From the NCBI GenBank assembly GCA_964523725.1, contig CAZGAU010000047.1, forward strand, positions 1 to 33,569: a stretch of 33,569 bases of DNA, in the 5' to 3' direction. Below the pieces are notes generated by a model. It saw nothing but the letters and a program-made list of their open reading frames with translations. It had not been told where the DNA came from and made no database searches. A program made the position numbers and the translations under genes. Positions 1 to 8,600 of the stretch are shown in pieces. Source of the stretch: JADJNW01 sp964523725. GTDB taxonomy: Bacteria > Bacteroidota > Bacteroidia > Chitinophagales > Saprospiraceae. How positions within the stretch are numbered: the first letter of the stretch is position 1; every line of letters starts with the position of its first letter.

Positions 1-971
1 CCATTGCAAAGCTTGCCTTCCAGCGGCGGTTGCATGGCGCCGGGCTTTGGCTCGGGCGTGAATTTATCAGGATATTCGCTGGCCGGGAGGTCAGGATGCC
101 CAATGATCTGGAATTGTTTGTCGGTGCCGCGTCCCAGGCTGATTACGGTTCCCTCAAAGTAACAAATCGAAGGATACAGATAAATAGCACGATTATTCGG
201 CAAGTTCGGGGAAGGTTTGATCGGCAAAATATAAGGCGTTTTGTGGTCATAGTTATCGCAGGGAATCACCTTCAGATCGCATTTGATGCCGCCGGCCAAC
301 CAGCCTTCACCGTTGATCATTTGGGCGTATTCGCCAACCGTCATACCGTGCACTACAGGTACCCCCGGATGCATGCCCACGAAGGACTTTAAATCTGGCT
401 CCAGGAGTGGTCCATCCACATAATGTCCATTGGGATTGGGACGATCCAGCACCATAAATTTGACCTTGTTCTTGGCGCAAGCCTCCATCACTTCGTGCAT
501 AGTGGAAATATAGGTATAAAAACGAACCCCAACATCCTGAATATCAAACAGTACCCAGTCCACGCCGGCCAAATCCTCCGCAGAAGGCGCGCGCTTGCTG
601 CCGTACAAAGAGACCACCGGAATACCTGTGTTGGGATCTTTGGCATCTGTGATTTTCTCTCCGGCATCCGCAGTACCGCGAAAACCGTGCTCCGGCGCAA
701 AAATCATTTTAATCCGAATGCCTGCACCTTGCAGCAAATCCACCAGGTGGGTGTTGTTGACTACCGACGTTTGGTTGACTACCAGGGCAATTGTTTTATC
801 CCTGATCGTTGGAAGGTATTCGCCTATTCTCGAAGCGCCAACCAATACCGGGGATTGTATAGTAAACTGTCCGTCAGGGGATTGGAAGGACTCCGGCGTA
901 CCATCTTGCAAGTTATTGTTACATCCGGCGAAAAAAAGTGCGAGGGTTACAACAAAAATTTTTATTTTCAC
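1..971 (-). CDS. NamZ-like exo-beta-N-acetylmuramidase lipoprotein (DUF1343), 3' end cut by window edge
   Basis: Reading leftward from a GTG at 971 gives an open frame of 323 codons that leaves the window. Family members run to about 400 residues, so the C-terminus is missing. The N-terminus is a lipoprotein signal: a short Lys-rich start, a hydrophobic stretch, then FFAGC with the lipid-accepting Cys at residue 17. The body has family hallmarks: APEHGFRG, LFDIQDVGVRFYTY, VLDRPNPNG, VHGMTVGEYA, PSPNLPNN and GRGTDKQFQIIG. Known members (Tannerella NamZ, GH171) remove terminal MurNAc from peptidoglycan fragments, so a role in cell-wall recycling or scavenging is likely. No in-frame ATG gives a sensible start: an in-frame TAA lies just upstream, and only TTG (977) and GTG (971) lie between it and the signal peptide. 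It diverges from the exonuclease gene across about 51 bp. The family call is firm; the exact start is less so. Confidence 0.9.
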   Translation of the reverse strand, partial: MKIKIFVVTLALFFAGCNNNLQDGTPESFQSPDGQFTIQSPVLVGASRIGEYLPTIRDKTIALVVNQTSVVNNTHLVDLLQGAGIRIKMIFAPEHGFRGTADAGEKITDAKDPNTGIPVVSLYGSKRAPSAEDLAGVDWVLFDIQDVGVRFYTYISTMHEVMEACAKNKVKFMVLDRPNPNGHYVDGPLLEPDLKSFVGMHPGVPVVHGMTVGEYAQMINGEGWLAGGIKCDLKVIPCDNYDHKTPYILPIKPSPNLPNNRAIYLYPSICYFEGTVISLGRGTDKQFQIIGHPDLPASEYPDKFTPEPKPGAMQPPLEGKLCN

Positions 972-991
972 AACCAAAATGTTTTAATAAG

Positions 992-1015
992 TTTAAAGGA
1001 CTAAAGGCTTAAAGG
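992..1015. repeat. Three tandem 8-bp units with core TAAAGG in a divergent intergenic region
   Basis: TTTAAAGG, ACTAAAGG and CTTAAAGG follow each other exactly, and a weaker fourth unit runs into the ATG at 1023. The AAAGG of the last unit lies 7 bp before that ATG, so it could also serve as a ribosome-binding site. The array lies between the divergent NamZ and exonuclease genes. Confidence 0.6.
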
Positions 1016-1022
1016 TTCAAAC

Positions 1023-2414
1023 ATGCATTATGCCATCGTAGATATAGAAACGACCGGCGGTAAAGCAATCCGAGATAAAATTACAGAAATTGCCATTGTT
1101 TTGTACGATGGGCAACAAATAATTGATACTTACCAGACATTAATTAATCCTGAAACGTATATTCCCTACGGAATCACACAATTGACGGGCATTACCCAGG
1201 AAATGGTGCAGGACGCGCCCAGGTTTTATGAAGTTGCCAAAGATATTGTACAATGGACTGAAGGAGCGATTTTTGTAGCGCATAATGTCCGGTTTGATTA
1301 TGGCTTCCTCCGGGAAGAATTTTTGCGGCTGGGTTATACTTTCTCACGGAAACAGTTGTGTACCGTGCGTTTGAGCCGTGCAGCTTTCCCGGGGTTACAT
1401 TCTTACAGTCTGGGCAATCTGATTCAATATTTTGGTATTCAAACCGAAGCCCGGCACCGCGCCCTGGCAGATGCATTGGCTACCACCGAATTACTGGAAA
1501 TGATTTTACAACAGCAGACGAGCGCTACGCAAATCAAGGAGTTTATCAATCTCGGTATCAAGGAATCGCGCTTGCCGCAAAATTTCAGCATCGAAAAAAT
1601 TCACGCACTGCCCGAAGCATGCGGGGTGTATTATTTCCACGATCAGGCTGGAAATGTGGTGTATGTGGGCAAAAGTATCAATATCCGCAAAAGAGTTGCC
1701 GATCACTTTGCTGATCCTACCGAAAAAGCCCGAAAGTTGCAGCAGCATGTGCATGACATTAGCTACGAAATTACCGGCAGCGAACTGGTCGCCCTGTTGC
1801 TCGAATCGCATGAGATCAAGCGCCTTTTGCCGCCTGTGAACCGCGCCCAGCGCATGCGCCAGTTTCCTTATGCCATTTACACCTGGGAAGATGAGGGAGG
1901 GTACATCCGCTTTGACATTGTGCGCGTGACCGCCAAAACCCGCAAGGATATTCGCATCGTCTCGGAATATCCCAAACTGGGCAACGCCAAAGGGCACCTG
2001 ACTGCCAAGGTCATGGAATTTGAATTGTGCCACCGGCTAGCATCTTTGCAAAATGGCAAAGGCGCTTGTTTTCATTATCATCTCAAGCAATGCCACGGCG
2101 CCTGCGCCAGCAAGGAAGCCCCGGAAGATTATAACGAGCGCGCCCGCCAGGCGTTGGACGCCCTTTCCACCGTATTCGACAAGGATTTTATCATCGTGGA
2201 TCACGGCAGAACGCCCGATGAGCACGCCATCATCCTGGTGGAGGAAGGCAGCTACTGCGGCTACGGTTATATCAGCAAAGAGGAGCCCATCAGCAATGTG
2301 GATACCTTGCGCAGCAATATCAAGTATTACAGCGGCAATCCTGAGACCACGCGGATCGTGCAGCGCTTTTTAGGTGGCAATGCGAAGGTGAGGATTTTAA
2401 ATCTTGACACTTGA
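1023..2414 (+). CDS. DEDDh 3'-5' exonuclease fused to GIY-YIG (UvrC-type) endonuclease
   Basis: 463 residues. Residues 1-165 are a DnaQ-like exonuclease: Exo I VDIETTG (D7, E9), Exo II HNVRFDYGF (D93) and Exo III HRALADA (H145, D150), the DEDDh set. Residues about 196-280 are a GIY-YIG nuclease, seen in GVYYF, VVYVGKS and ESHEIKR (probable metal-binding Glu 264). Residues 335-375 resemble the Cys-containing region of UvrC (CHYHLKQCHGAC-like). The helicase-partner and HhH parts of true UvrC are absent. Related two-nuclease proteins occur in Bacteroidota and Actinobacteria and are thought to act in DNA repair like Cho. The ATG has AAAGG 7 bp upstream. No obvious operon partner; the next gene is on the same strand but has its own promoter. 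Confidence 0.9.
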   Translation: MHYAIVDIETTGGKAIRDKITEIAIVLYDGQQIIDTYQTLINPETYIPYGITQLTGITQEMVQDAPRFYEVAKDIVQWTEGAIFVAHNVRFDYGFLREEFLRLGYTFSRKQLCTVRLSRAAFPGLHSYSLGNLIQYFGIQTEARHRALADALATTELLEMILQQQTSATQIKEFINLGIKESRLPQNFSIEKIHALPEACGVYYFHDQAGNVVYVGKSINIRKRVADHFADPTEKARKLQQHVHDISYEITGSELVALLLESHEIKRLLPPVNRAQRMRQFPYAIYTWEDEGGYIRFDIVRVTAKTRKDIRIVSEYPKLGNAKGHLTAKVMEFELCHRLASLQNGKGACFHYHLKQCHGACASKEAPEDYNERARQALDALSTVFDKDFIIVDHGRTPDEHAIILVEEGSYCGYGYISKEEPISNVDTLRSNIKYYSGNPETTRIVQRFLGGNAKVRILNLDT

Positions 2415-2440
2415 ACTTGCATTTTGAGGAACGGAGCGTC

Positions 2441-2471
2441 TTTGAAAGTTGTTATAAAATGTATATTTTTG
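2441..2471 (+). promoter_or_regulatory. Bacteroidota-type promoter for the toxin-antitoxin pair
   Basis: TTTG at 2441-2444, a 19-bp spacer, then TATTTTTG at 2464-2471 fits the Bacteroidota -33/-7 consensus (TTTG, TAnnTTTG). The expected transcription start is near 2477, about 9 nt before the ATG at 2486. This argues for 2486 as the true start rather than the in-frame upstream ATGs at 2411 or 2459. Confidence 0.55.
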
Positions 2472-2485
2472 AAAAAAGGAAATAT

Positions 2486-2746
2486 ATGGCAAATGCAGCA
2501 AAATCATTAAGTAACGCACAGTTGGCGTTGTTGGAGCTTTTCTCGGAAAACCTGTCCGATACAGACATGGAAGATTTGCGTGAAGTTTTGCTGGAATTTC
2601 GCTACCAGCGTTTGCAAAAAAGTATAGATGACCTTTGGGAGCAGGGGCTTGTCAATGAGGAAGAAATAGAACGCTGGGGTAAAGAGCATTTACGCACCCC
2701 TTATGAAAGCCAATCAGAATTCTTAAAAAGACAAAAGGATCAATGA
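2486..2746 (+). CDS. Putative antitoxin partner of PIN toxin
   Basis: 86 residues from ATG 2486 (MANAAKSLSNAQ). Longer in-frame starts exist upstream but lie within or before a good promoter match, so 2486 is chosen; AAAAGGA just upstream may help ribosome binding. The protein is acidic and predicted almost wholly helical, with a central LLEFRYQRLQKSIDDLWEQG stretch and a charged C-terminus suited to wrapping a partner. It resembles small proteins found before COG1569 PIN genes in Bacteroidota and Cyanobacteria, though I do not recognise a named DNA-binding fold. Its stop overlaps the next start as ATGA (2743-2746), the usual translational coupling of toxin-antitoxin pairs. The antitoxin role is inferred from context. 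Confidence 0.7.
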   Translation: MANAAKSLSNAQLALLELFSENLSDTDMEDLREVLLEFRYQRLQKSIDDLWEQGLVNEEEIERWGKEHLRTPYESQSEFLKRQKDQ

Positions 2747-3153
2747 AAGTTGTGATTGATACCAATGTCTTGCTGGTATCCCTGGCGCGCCGCTCCAAGT
2801 ATCATCTCATCTTTTTACAATTGCTTCGCAAACGTTATGAACTCTGCATTACCAGCGATATTCTCAATGAATATGAAGAGATATTTTCCAAAAAAGCCAA
2901 CCCGGAAATAGCAAATCAAGCCCTGGAAATCATTATACAGCTTCCTAATATCATACAAATTAATAAGTTTTACTTTTGGCAACTAATTGAAGCAGACCCA
3001 GATGACAACAAGTTTGTAGATTGTGCCATAGCTGCCAATGCTGATTTCATTGTAAGTGATGATGTTCATTTCAATATTTTGAAAAGCATTGAATTTCCTG
3101 AGGTTAAAGTAATTGGAAAAGATGAGTTTTTGACAATGCTGGAAAATTTATAA
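2743..3153 (+). CDS. PIN-domain ribonuclease toxin (COG1569 type)
   Basis: 136 residues, the usual length for this family. The single PIN domain starts at residue 1 with VVIDTNVLL (D6), then NEYEE (E43), ADPDDNKFVD (D88, D93) and FIVSDD (D106). These acidic residues form the Mg-binding site of PIN nucleases, which cut RNA. The last part (VKVIGKDEFL) matches the C-terminus of the 'putative toxin, PIN family' group. No key residue is missing, so an active toxin is expected. It overlaps the upstream antitoxin by 4 bp and has no separate promoter. The RNA target cannot be told from sequence. Confidence 0.85.
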   Translation: MKVVIDTNVLLVSLARRSKYHLIFLQLLRKRYELCITSDILNEYEEIFSKKANPEIANQALEIIIQLPNIIQINKFYFWQLIEADPDDNKFVDCAIAANADFIVSDDVHFNILKSIEFPEVKVIGKDEFLTMLENL

Positions 3154-3216
3154 TATAATCGTGTTAACGTCTCCCCTTATCCAACCAAGATCACAGAACT
3201 TATTCTGCTAACCCCA

Positions 3217-3224
3217 TACTTTTG
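3217..3224 (+). promoter_or_regulatory. Candidate -7 promoter element TACTTTTG
   Basis: The octamer matches TAnnTTTG exactly and lies 26 bp before the ATG at 3251. No clear TTTG is seen at the expected upstream spacing, so only the -7 half is supported. Confidence 0.4.
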
Positions 3225-3225
3225 C

Positions 3226-3249
3226 AATTGAAAATTTACAATCGCAAAA
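3226..3249. repeat. Heptad-phased AAT repeat and imperfect hairpin abutting a start codon
   Basis: AAT occurs at 3226, 3233 and 3240, exactly 7 bp apart. The same stretch forms an inverted repeat (arms 3220-3230 and 3239-3249, 10 of 11 positions paired, 8-nt loop) ending 1 bp before the ATG at 3251. It could shield the start from ribosomes or simply reflect the repeat. Confidence 0.4.
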
Positions 3250-3250
3250 A

Positions 3251-3463
3251 ATGATCAAAGACTTTGTTTTAAAATACAAACTGGAATTAATCGGTGTTCT
3301 GCTCGGCGCTATTGGCGGCTGGATGTACTGGTATTACGTGGGTTGCATGTCGGGTACCTGCATGATCACCTCCAAACCAATCAACAGCACGCTCTACGGC
3401 GCCATGATGGGCGCCTTGTTCCTGAGCATTTTCAAAAAAGAACGAAAGTCGCGGGATGCTTAA
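3251..3463 (+). CDS. Small two-helix membrane protein (DUF6132-like)
   Basis: 70 residues. Two hydrophobic segments (about 13-30 and 46-60) flank a short loop with GCMSGTCMITS, two Cys five residues apart. A charged tail (KKERKSRDA) ends the protein. This layout and the Cys-containing loop match a small Bacteroidota family of unknown function that I recall as DUF6132; membership is from memory. The gene is monocistronic: it follows the toxin by 97 bp and converges with the GH97 gene across a terminator. The cysteines could bind metal or form a disulfide; nothing in the context decides. Confidence 0.7.
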   Translation: MIKDFVLKYKLELIGVLLGAIGGWMYWYYVGCMSGTCMITSKPINSTLYGAMMGALFLSIFKKERKSRDA

Positions 3464-3483
3464 CTAAAAATTCTAAAATAAAA

Positions 3484-3512
3484 AACCGGACTGCCCATGT
3501 GACAATCCGGTT
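3484..3512 (-). terminator. Rho-independent terminator ending the GH97 gene and the SUS-like block
   Basis: Inverted arms AACCGGA (3484-3490) and TCCGGTT (3506-3512) enclose a 15-nt loop. Read on the minus strand, the stem is followed by TTTTTTATTTT. It lies 22 bp after the GH97 stop. The plus strand has no T-run after the stem, so it serves the minus strand. Confidence 0.8.
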
Positions 3513-3534
3513 CCTGAAAAACATTGAAAATAGC

Positions 3535-5607
3535 TTATTCCACCGGCATAAAGCTGATCGCCACGCCGCCACTGGCTACCAGATTCAAATCCAGGGTTTG
3601 ATCGCTGGTCACGTTTTGTTCGGTAATGCGGATCGCAGTGGGATTTTTTTCCCAGTCGGTGTCGGGACCGTCTGCATAGATAATCGCTTTGTAGGTTTTG
3701 CCGGCGTCGAGGAAATCCAGCTTGACCTGGAATTGGCGCGGTTCTTCATCGGTGATGCTGCCGAGGAACCAATTGTCTGAATTTTTTGCCTTTCGTACAA
3801 TGGTCACATAGTCGCCCGGCTCGCCGTTCAGCACCCGGGTGTCATCCCAATCCACTGCCACATCGCGAATAAACTGAAAAGCTGGTTGGTTCTGGTAATT
3901 TTCAATCAAATCCGCCGCCATTTGGATCGGGCTATAAATGACTACGTACAAAGCCAGCTCCTGCGCCAGGGTATGTCGTACCCGATTGTTAGGTTTTGGT
4001 TTTATTTCCAGATCAAAAATACCCGGCGTGTAATCAATAGGTCCCGCCAGCATCCTCGTGAACACGACATTCGGCAAATGATCGCGATAATTGCCGCCCT
4101 CAGATGACCAGGCGTTGAATTCCTGCCCACGCAAGCCCTCTCTTGCCAAAAAATTGGGCCAAGTACGCCGGATGCCGGTAGCTTTGATGGGTTCGTGCGC
4201 GTCCACCGCCACCTTGTATTCAGCGGCTTTTTCAAGCGCCCGTTGATAATGATTCACCATCCATTGGCCGTGGTGGTACTCCCCATCGGGGATGATTTTT
4301 CCAACGTAACCCGTCTTCACCGCATGAATGCCAAGTCTTTCGCAAAGCGAAAAAGCAGTATCGAATTGCTGTTCGTATGTCCTAGGCGCAGCAGAAGTCT
4401 CATGGTGCATGATAATCTCCACGTTTTTTTCCTTGCCGTAGCGAACCACTTCCTCCAGATCATAATCAGGATAAGGGGTTACAAAGTCGAAAACACCTTC
4501 GCGATCAGGAAAACCAAACCAGCGCTCCCAGCCGGTGTTCCAACCTTCCACCAGCAGACCACGGATTCCATTCGCGGAAGCAAAATCGATCAATTCTTTG
4601 GCGTGCTCAGTTGTAGCGCCATGCCGGCCGCCCTGGTAGCCCCAGGTGGATTTATCGAGGTGCATTTCCCACCAGATGCCGATATATTTCATCGGTTCAA
4701 TCCAGCTGACGTCTTCGAGTACATTGGGTTCATTCAAATTGACGATCAGATGCGATTCGATCAGATCACCCGCGCGGTCCACAATTTGAATGGTGCGCCA
4801 GGGCGTGTGGAATGGCGTTTGCCGCCTGACTTTCACGTTCTCCGGGCCGCCGACGAGTTCGCTGACCCATTTCAGGTTTTTCTGATCTACCTTGAGCGTC
4901 ATATCGGAATAGTCGTACAAAGCTGCTTCATGAAAGCTGAGATACACGCCATCGCCGGTTTTCATGGTCACTGGCGTATTCACGGCGTTTTCAGGGATGT
5001 AGGTTTGCGCCAGATTTGGGTTGTCCCGCTTGGAAATGGCATCAATGGCACTGAAAAGCGTATTGTTATAATGATGTTCGTAAATATCCCAGTCGCCCGG
5101 CTGCCACCAGGTTTGATGATCGCCGGTGAGATTGAATTCGGTATTTTCATCCATGATGACCACGTCGGTCAGGTTGGGCTGTTCCGGAAATTCATACCGA
5201 AAGCCAATACCATCATTATAAACCCGAAAAACCATGTTCATCAGACGGTTCGGTGCTTCGGTTTCTTTTAATTCAATACGCAATTCATTATAATGATTTC
5301 TGATTTCATTTACTTCGCCCCACACCGGTTGCCAGGTTTCAGCAAAAGAGCTGGTTTCAGTTTTTACAATGGCCCAGGCGTCACGCAGGGGTTCGGCATC
5401 GCGCAGATCGAAGCTGACAAAAGATGTATCGATAATTGGTTTATCTTTAAAATTGACCAGATAGCCCGGCTGTCCTGCATCCGAGAGTAAGAATGTCACC
5501 TGAATGGTTTCTCCCGGAGAACTAATGGAGTTAGACTGTTGTTGTTCTTTGGTGCAAGCCAGTACCAGAAGCACCAGGCAGCACGATAAAAGGGTTTTGA
5601 GTTTCAT
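3535..5607 (-). CDS. GH97 family alpha-glycosidase (SusB-like) lipoprotein
   Basis: 690 residues with a lipoprotein signal ending LVLAC (C18). Residues about 30-300 are the N-terminal beta-sandwich of GH97, about 305-570 the TIM barrel (GIWWEMH, WGYQGGRHGAT, EGWNTGWE), and the rest the C-terminal beta domain (WFLGSITDE). Barrel motifs that align with SusB from memory are HHETSA (E403), DAHEPIKATG (E472), RGQEFNAW (E496) and GPIDYTPGIF. Glu in the HEP position suggests the inverting alpha-glucosidase branch rather than the retaining alpha-galactosidase branch. It would hydrolyse alpha-linked oligosaccharides, with Ca2+, in the periplasm or at the outer membrane. It is the last gene of the block, 31 bp after an FG-GAP lipoprotein, and the only glycosidase in it. 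Substrate is not fixed by sequence alone. Confidence 0.92.
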   Translation of the reverse strand: MKLKTLLSCCLVLLVLACTKEQQQSNSISSPGETIQVTFLLSDAGQPGYLVNFKDKPIIDTSFVSFDLRDAEPLRDAWAIVKTETSSFAETWQPVWGEVNEIRNHYNELRIELKETEAPNRLMNMVFRVYNDGIGFRYEFPEQPNLTDVVIMDENTEFNLTGDHQTWWQPGDWDIYEHHYNNTLFSAIDAISKRDNPNLAQTYIPENAVNTPVTMKTGDGVYLSFHEAALYDYSDMTLKVDQKNLKWVSELVGGPENVKVRRQTPFHTPWRTIQIVDRAGDLIESHLIVNLNEPNVLEDVSWIEPMKYIGIWWEMHLDKSTWGYQGGRHGATTEHAKELIDFASANGIRGLLVEGWNTGWERWFGFPDREGVFDFVTPYPDYDLEEVVRYGKEKNVEIIMHHETSAAPRTYEQQFDTAFSLCERLGIHAVKTGYVGKIIPDGEYHHGQWMVNHYQRALEKAAEYKVAVDAHEPIKATGIRRTWPNFLAREGLRGQEFNAWSSEGGNYRDHLPNVVFTRMLAGPIDYTPGIFDLEIKPKPNNRVRHTLAQELALYVVIYSPIQMAADLIENYQNQPAFQFIRDVAVDWDDTRVLNGEPGDYVTIVRKAKNSDNWFLGSITDEEPRQFQVKLDFLDAGKTYKAIIYADGPDTDWEKNPTAIRITEQNVTSDQTLDLNLVASGGVAISFMPVE

Positions 5608-5638
5608 ACACTATTTTTATTTAGTTGTAGGAAAAGAA

Positions 5639-8600
5639 TTATTGCGATTTATGATCAGCTTTTGTAAAAAGCTGTATAGGCAGCCCGTTTCGGGCAACAA
5701 TTATTAAGTGGCTGCGTAAAATTTTAATATCCCTTCCTTGTCCGGGTACGATAAATCCTGAGTCCGCAGGTTCTTTACTTTTAAATCCGCCTTTATTATC
5801 ATTTTCCAAAAACACCCCGAAGCTCGCGTCGTAGCGCCCCATGCTGGGTTGAAGGTCATGCCAGTTGCCCGTAGCCAGCACATCTGGTTTGCCATCTTCA
5901 TTAAAATCGCCCGTGGCAAAAGCAAAAATCGGTGACAATTGCGCCTCGGTCGGTAAAGCTTTCAGCACAAAATTGCCATTGCCCTGATTTTCTGCGAATG
6001 ATGAAGCAAAAGTCAATACCTGCCTGCGTTGGGCGCGTTCCATCAGTTTGGCGTCGAATACCTCCTGAAAAGTGCTACGCGCAAAAGGCGCATAATCCAC
6101 GAATTTCTTCTTGACCAGGGTTAGCTGTTCAAACAACTCATCTTTAGTATAATAACTGTATTGCTTGTTTTGTTTGTAATAGGTGAGCAGCGGATCGGTG
6201 TAAAAGTTATTGTCAAAATCACCTACATACAACTCTACTGGTTGTTCCGGGGAGGCTTTCAGATTGCAATTCAAGCCAAGATTACCAAGCAGCAGATCCT
6301 CATCGCCGTCGCCGTCGAGATCAGCAGCGTGAACAGTGTTCCACCAGCCATTGGATTTGGGAATTTCGGTTTTGATAAATTGACCATCCCGCCAGTTCAA
6401 AAATGTGACCGGCATCCATTCGCCCACGACCACCAGCGTTTTTTCTTTCGCCAGCCAGACCGCATCGGTCACCATGCCCAGCTCTTTCAATTCGGAAGTT
6501 TGCGCATTTGTAAACTTCCCTTTTCCGTCGTTTAACAGTAAATAACTGTCAGGTAACAATCCATAACTACCTGGCACTGAGCGTGAACCGACGAATAAAT
6601 CCAGTGCGCCATCATCATTGAAATCCGCAGCTACCACGCAGCTTCCATTCACTGGAATTTGAGGCAAAGCACTTTCCGCTTTGATAAAATTGCCCTGGCC
6701 ATCGTTCAGGTACAAGCGATCCTGGTACCAGTCGGGCGGTCGGCCGCTCTCCCCTCCCCCACTGACCACATACAAATCAAGATCACCATCGCCGTCTGCA
6801 TCAAAAAAGAGGGCGTTCACATCTTCATGGAGGGAATCTTTCACAATAGCCTCTTGAATAACAGATTTAAACGCATTATTTTTTCCTTGTATGAAAAGCT
6901 GCCCCGCCTGCCCTGCCGCGCCACACACATAAAAATCTTCCAAGCTGTCGCCATTCACATCGCCTACGGCGAGCTTCGGACCTTGCGTGGAAAGCAGATG
7001 CGGAATCAGTTTTTCCTGATTAAAATCGACATAAGCATTTTCCTGATGTATAAAATTAACGCCAGCTTGGGAAGTAATTTCTTCGAAAAGTGGCGTCGTT
7101 GCTGGCTTTCGGGCGCCTTCGTCTGGAGTTTTTTCGATCACCAGCGTTTGATTCGGTTTTACATTTTCCAGGTATTGCCAATCACCGGTCGCCCAACGAA
7201 TGGAAATAACGACCTGATTAGCTGTGCCCAAACCGAAGAATAGCAAGGGTTCCACGGAGGATTGAAAGCCCCGTGTGGTGAATAATTCCTGTACCTGGGT
7301 AACGCCGTTGGCTGTGACTTCTACCCGTGCGCCTATCCCAAAAGGATTCTTGCCAATCTCGTCTTTTAATGTGATTTTCAGATAGTTGCGTTGCAATTTT
7401 TCATTGGCACGATTCTCAAAAACAGTCGCAGGAGCGTTCAGGTTGTTGGTCACCAAATCCAGATCTCCATCATTGTCCAGATCGGCGTAAGCCGCGCCGT
7501 TCGAGCATCCTACGAGGTCAAGCCCCCAGATTTCGGATACTTTTTCGAAAGTCAGATCTCCCTGATTGCGATAAGCGTAATTCGGCACCAGCCCAGGCGG
7601 CATTTTCGAAGCCATTTCCAGGTCGGTAGCTCGCTGCTGCACTTCGCGGTTGGAGGTAAACTTCAGATAATCCAGGTCATTCGGGCGCTGCCAGATGCCG
7701 TTGGAGATGAAAATATCCTTCCAGCCATCGTTGTCAAGATCGCAAAACAGTGCCGACCAACTCCAGTCGGTGGCGTCCACGCCGGCTAATTCTGCGATTT
7801 CGCTGAAACGTGCGCCTTTGGCGTTCAGATTCCCACGGTTCAATTGCAACATATTACGCGGAAACTGATAATGATAGCCATATTCTAATTTAAAACGGTA
7901 AATATTATATGGATCAGCGCCGACTGAACTTTTCAGCACCACCTCATCTTCAGGTTTCATGTCGAGCGTAAGCACGTCAAGACGCCCGTCATTGTTGAAG
8001 TCGCCCACATCGCTACCCATCGAGAAATTGCTGGTATGCCCGAAACCGTTTTCCCCGGCTTCGGTAAATGTTCCATCGCCATTATTATAATATAAATAAT
8101 CATTTTCATGAAAATCATTGGAAATGTAAATATCCGGCCAACCATCATTATTCATATCACCGGTCGCCACGCCCAAGCCATAGCCGATTTTGCTACTATA
8201 AATGCCGGATTCCTGCGTTACATTTGTAAAACGCCCGCCGTCATTGCGGTAGAGCCGGTCGCCAGTGAGTTCGTCGGTGAGTTGACGCAGGTGCGCCTTG
8301 CCATAATTATCGGTGGAATGAATCGAATGATTGAGTAAATACATATCAAGATCGCCGTCTCGATCATAATCAAAAAAAGCGGCTTGTGTGGAAAAACCCT
8401 GAAAATCAAGCCCGTATTCAGCAGCGCGTTCGCTAAAAGTGCCGTCCTGATTATTAATAAATAATTCATTACGTCCTTGCAAAGTTTTATATTTCCCGAC
8501 CTGACAGACGTAAATATCCAGCCAGCCGTCGCCGTTCACATCCGCCATGGTGACGCCGGTTTTCCAGGAACCTGTGCCTGCCACGCCTGCCTGTTGAGTA

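Noticed and set aside
423..1004. 193-residue plus-strand frame near the left edge
   Set aside because: Antisense to the NamZ/DUF1343 gene, whose conserved motifs are continuous on the minus strand.
2411..2485. Longer antitoxin start at 2411 or 2459
   Set aside because: A TTTG-N19-TATTTTTG promoter spans 2441-2471, so these codons would be upstream of or inside the promoter; the extra residues look non-coding.
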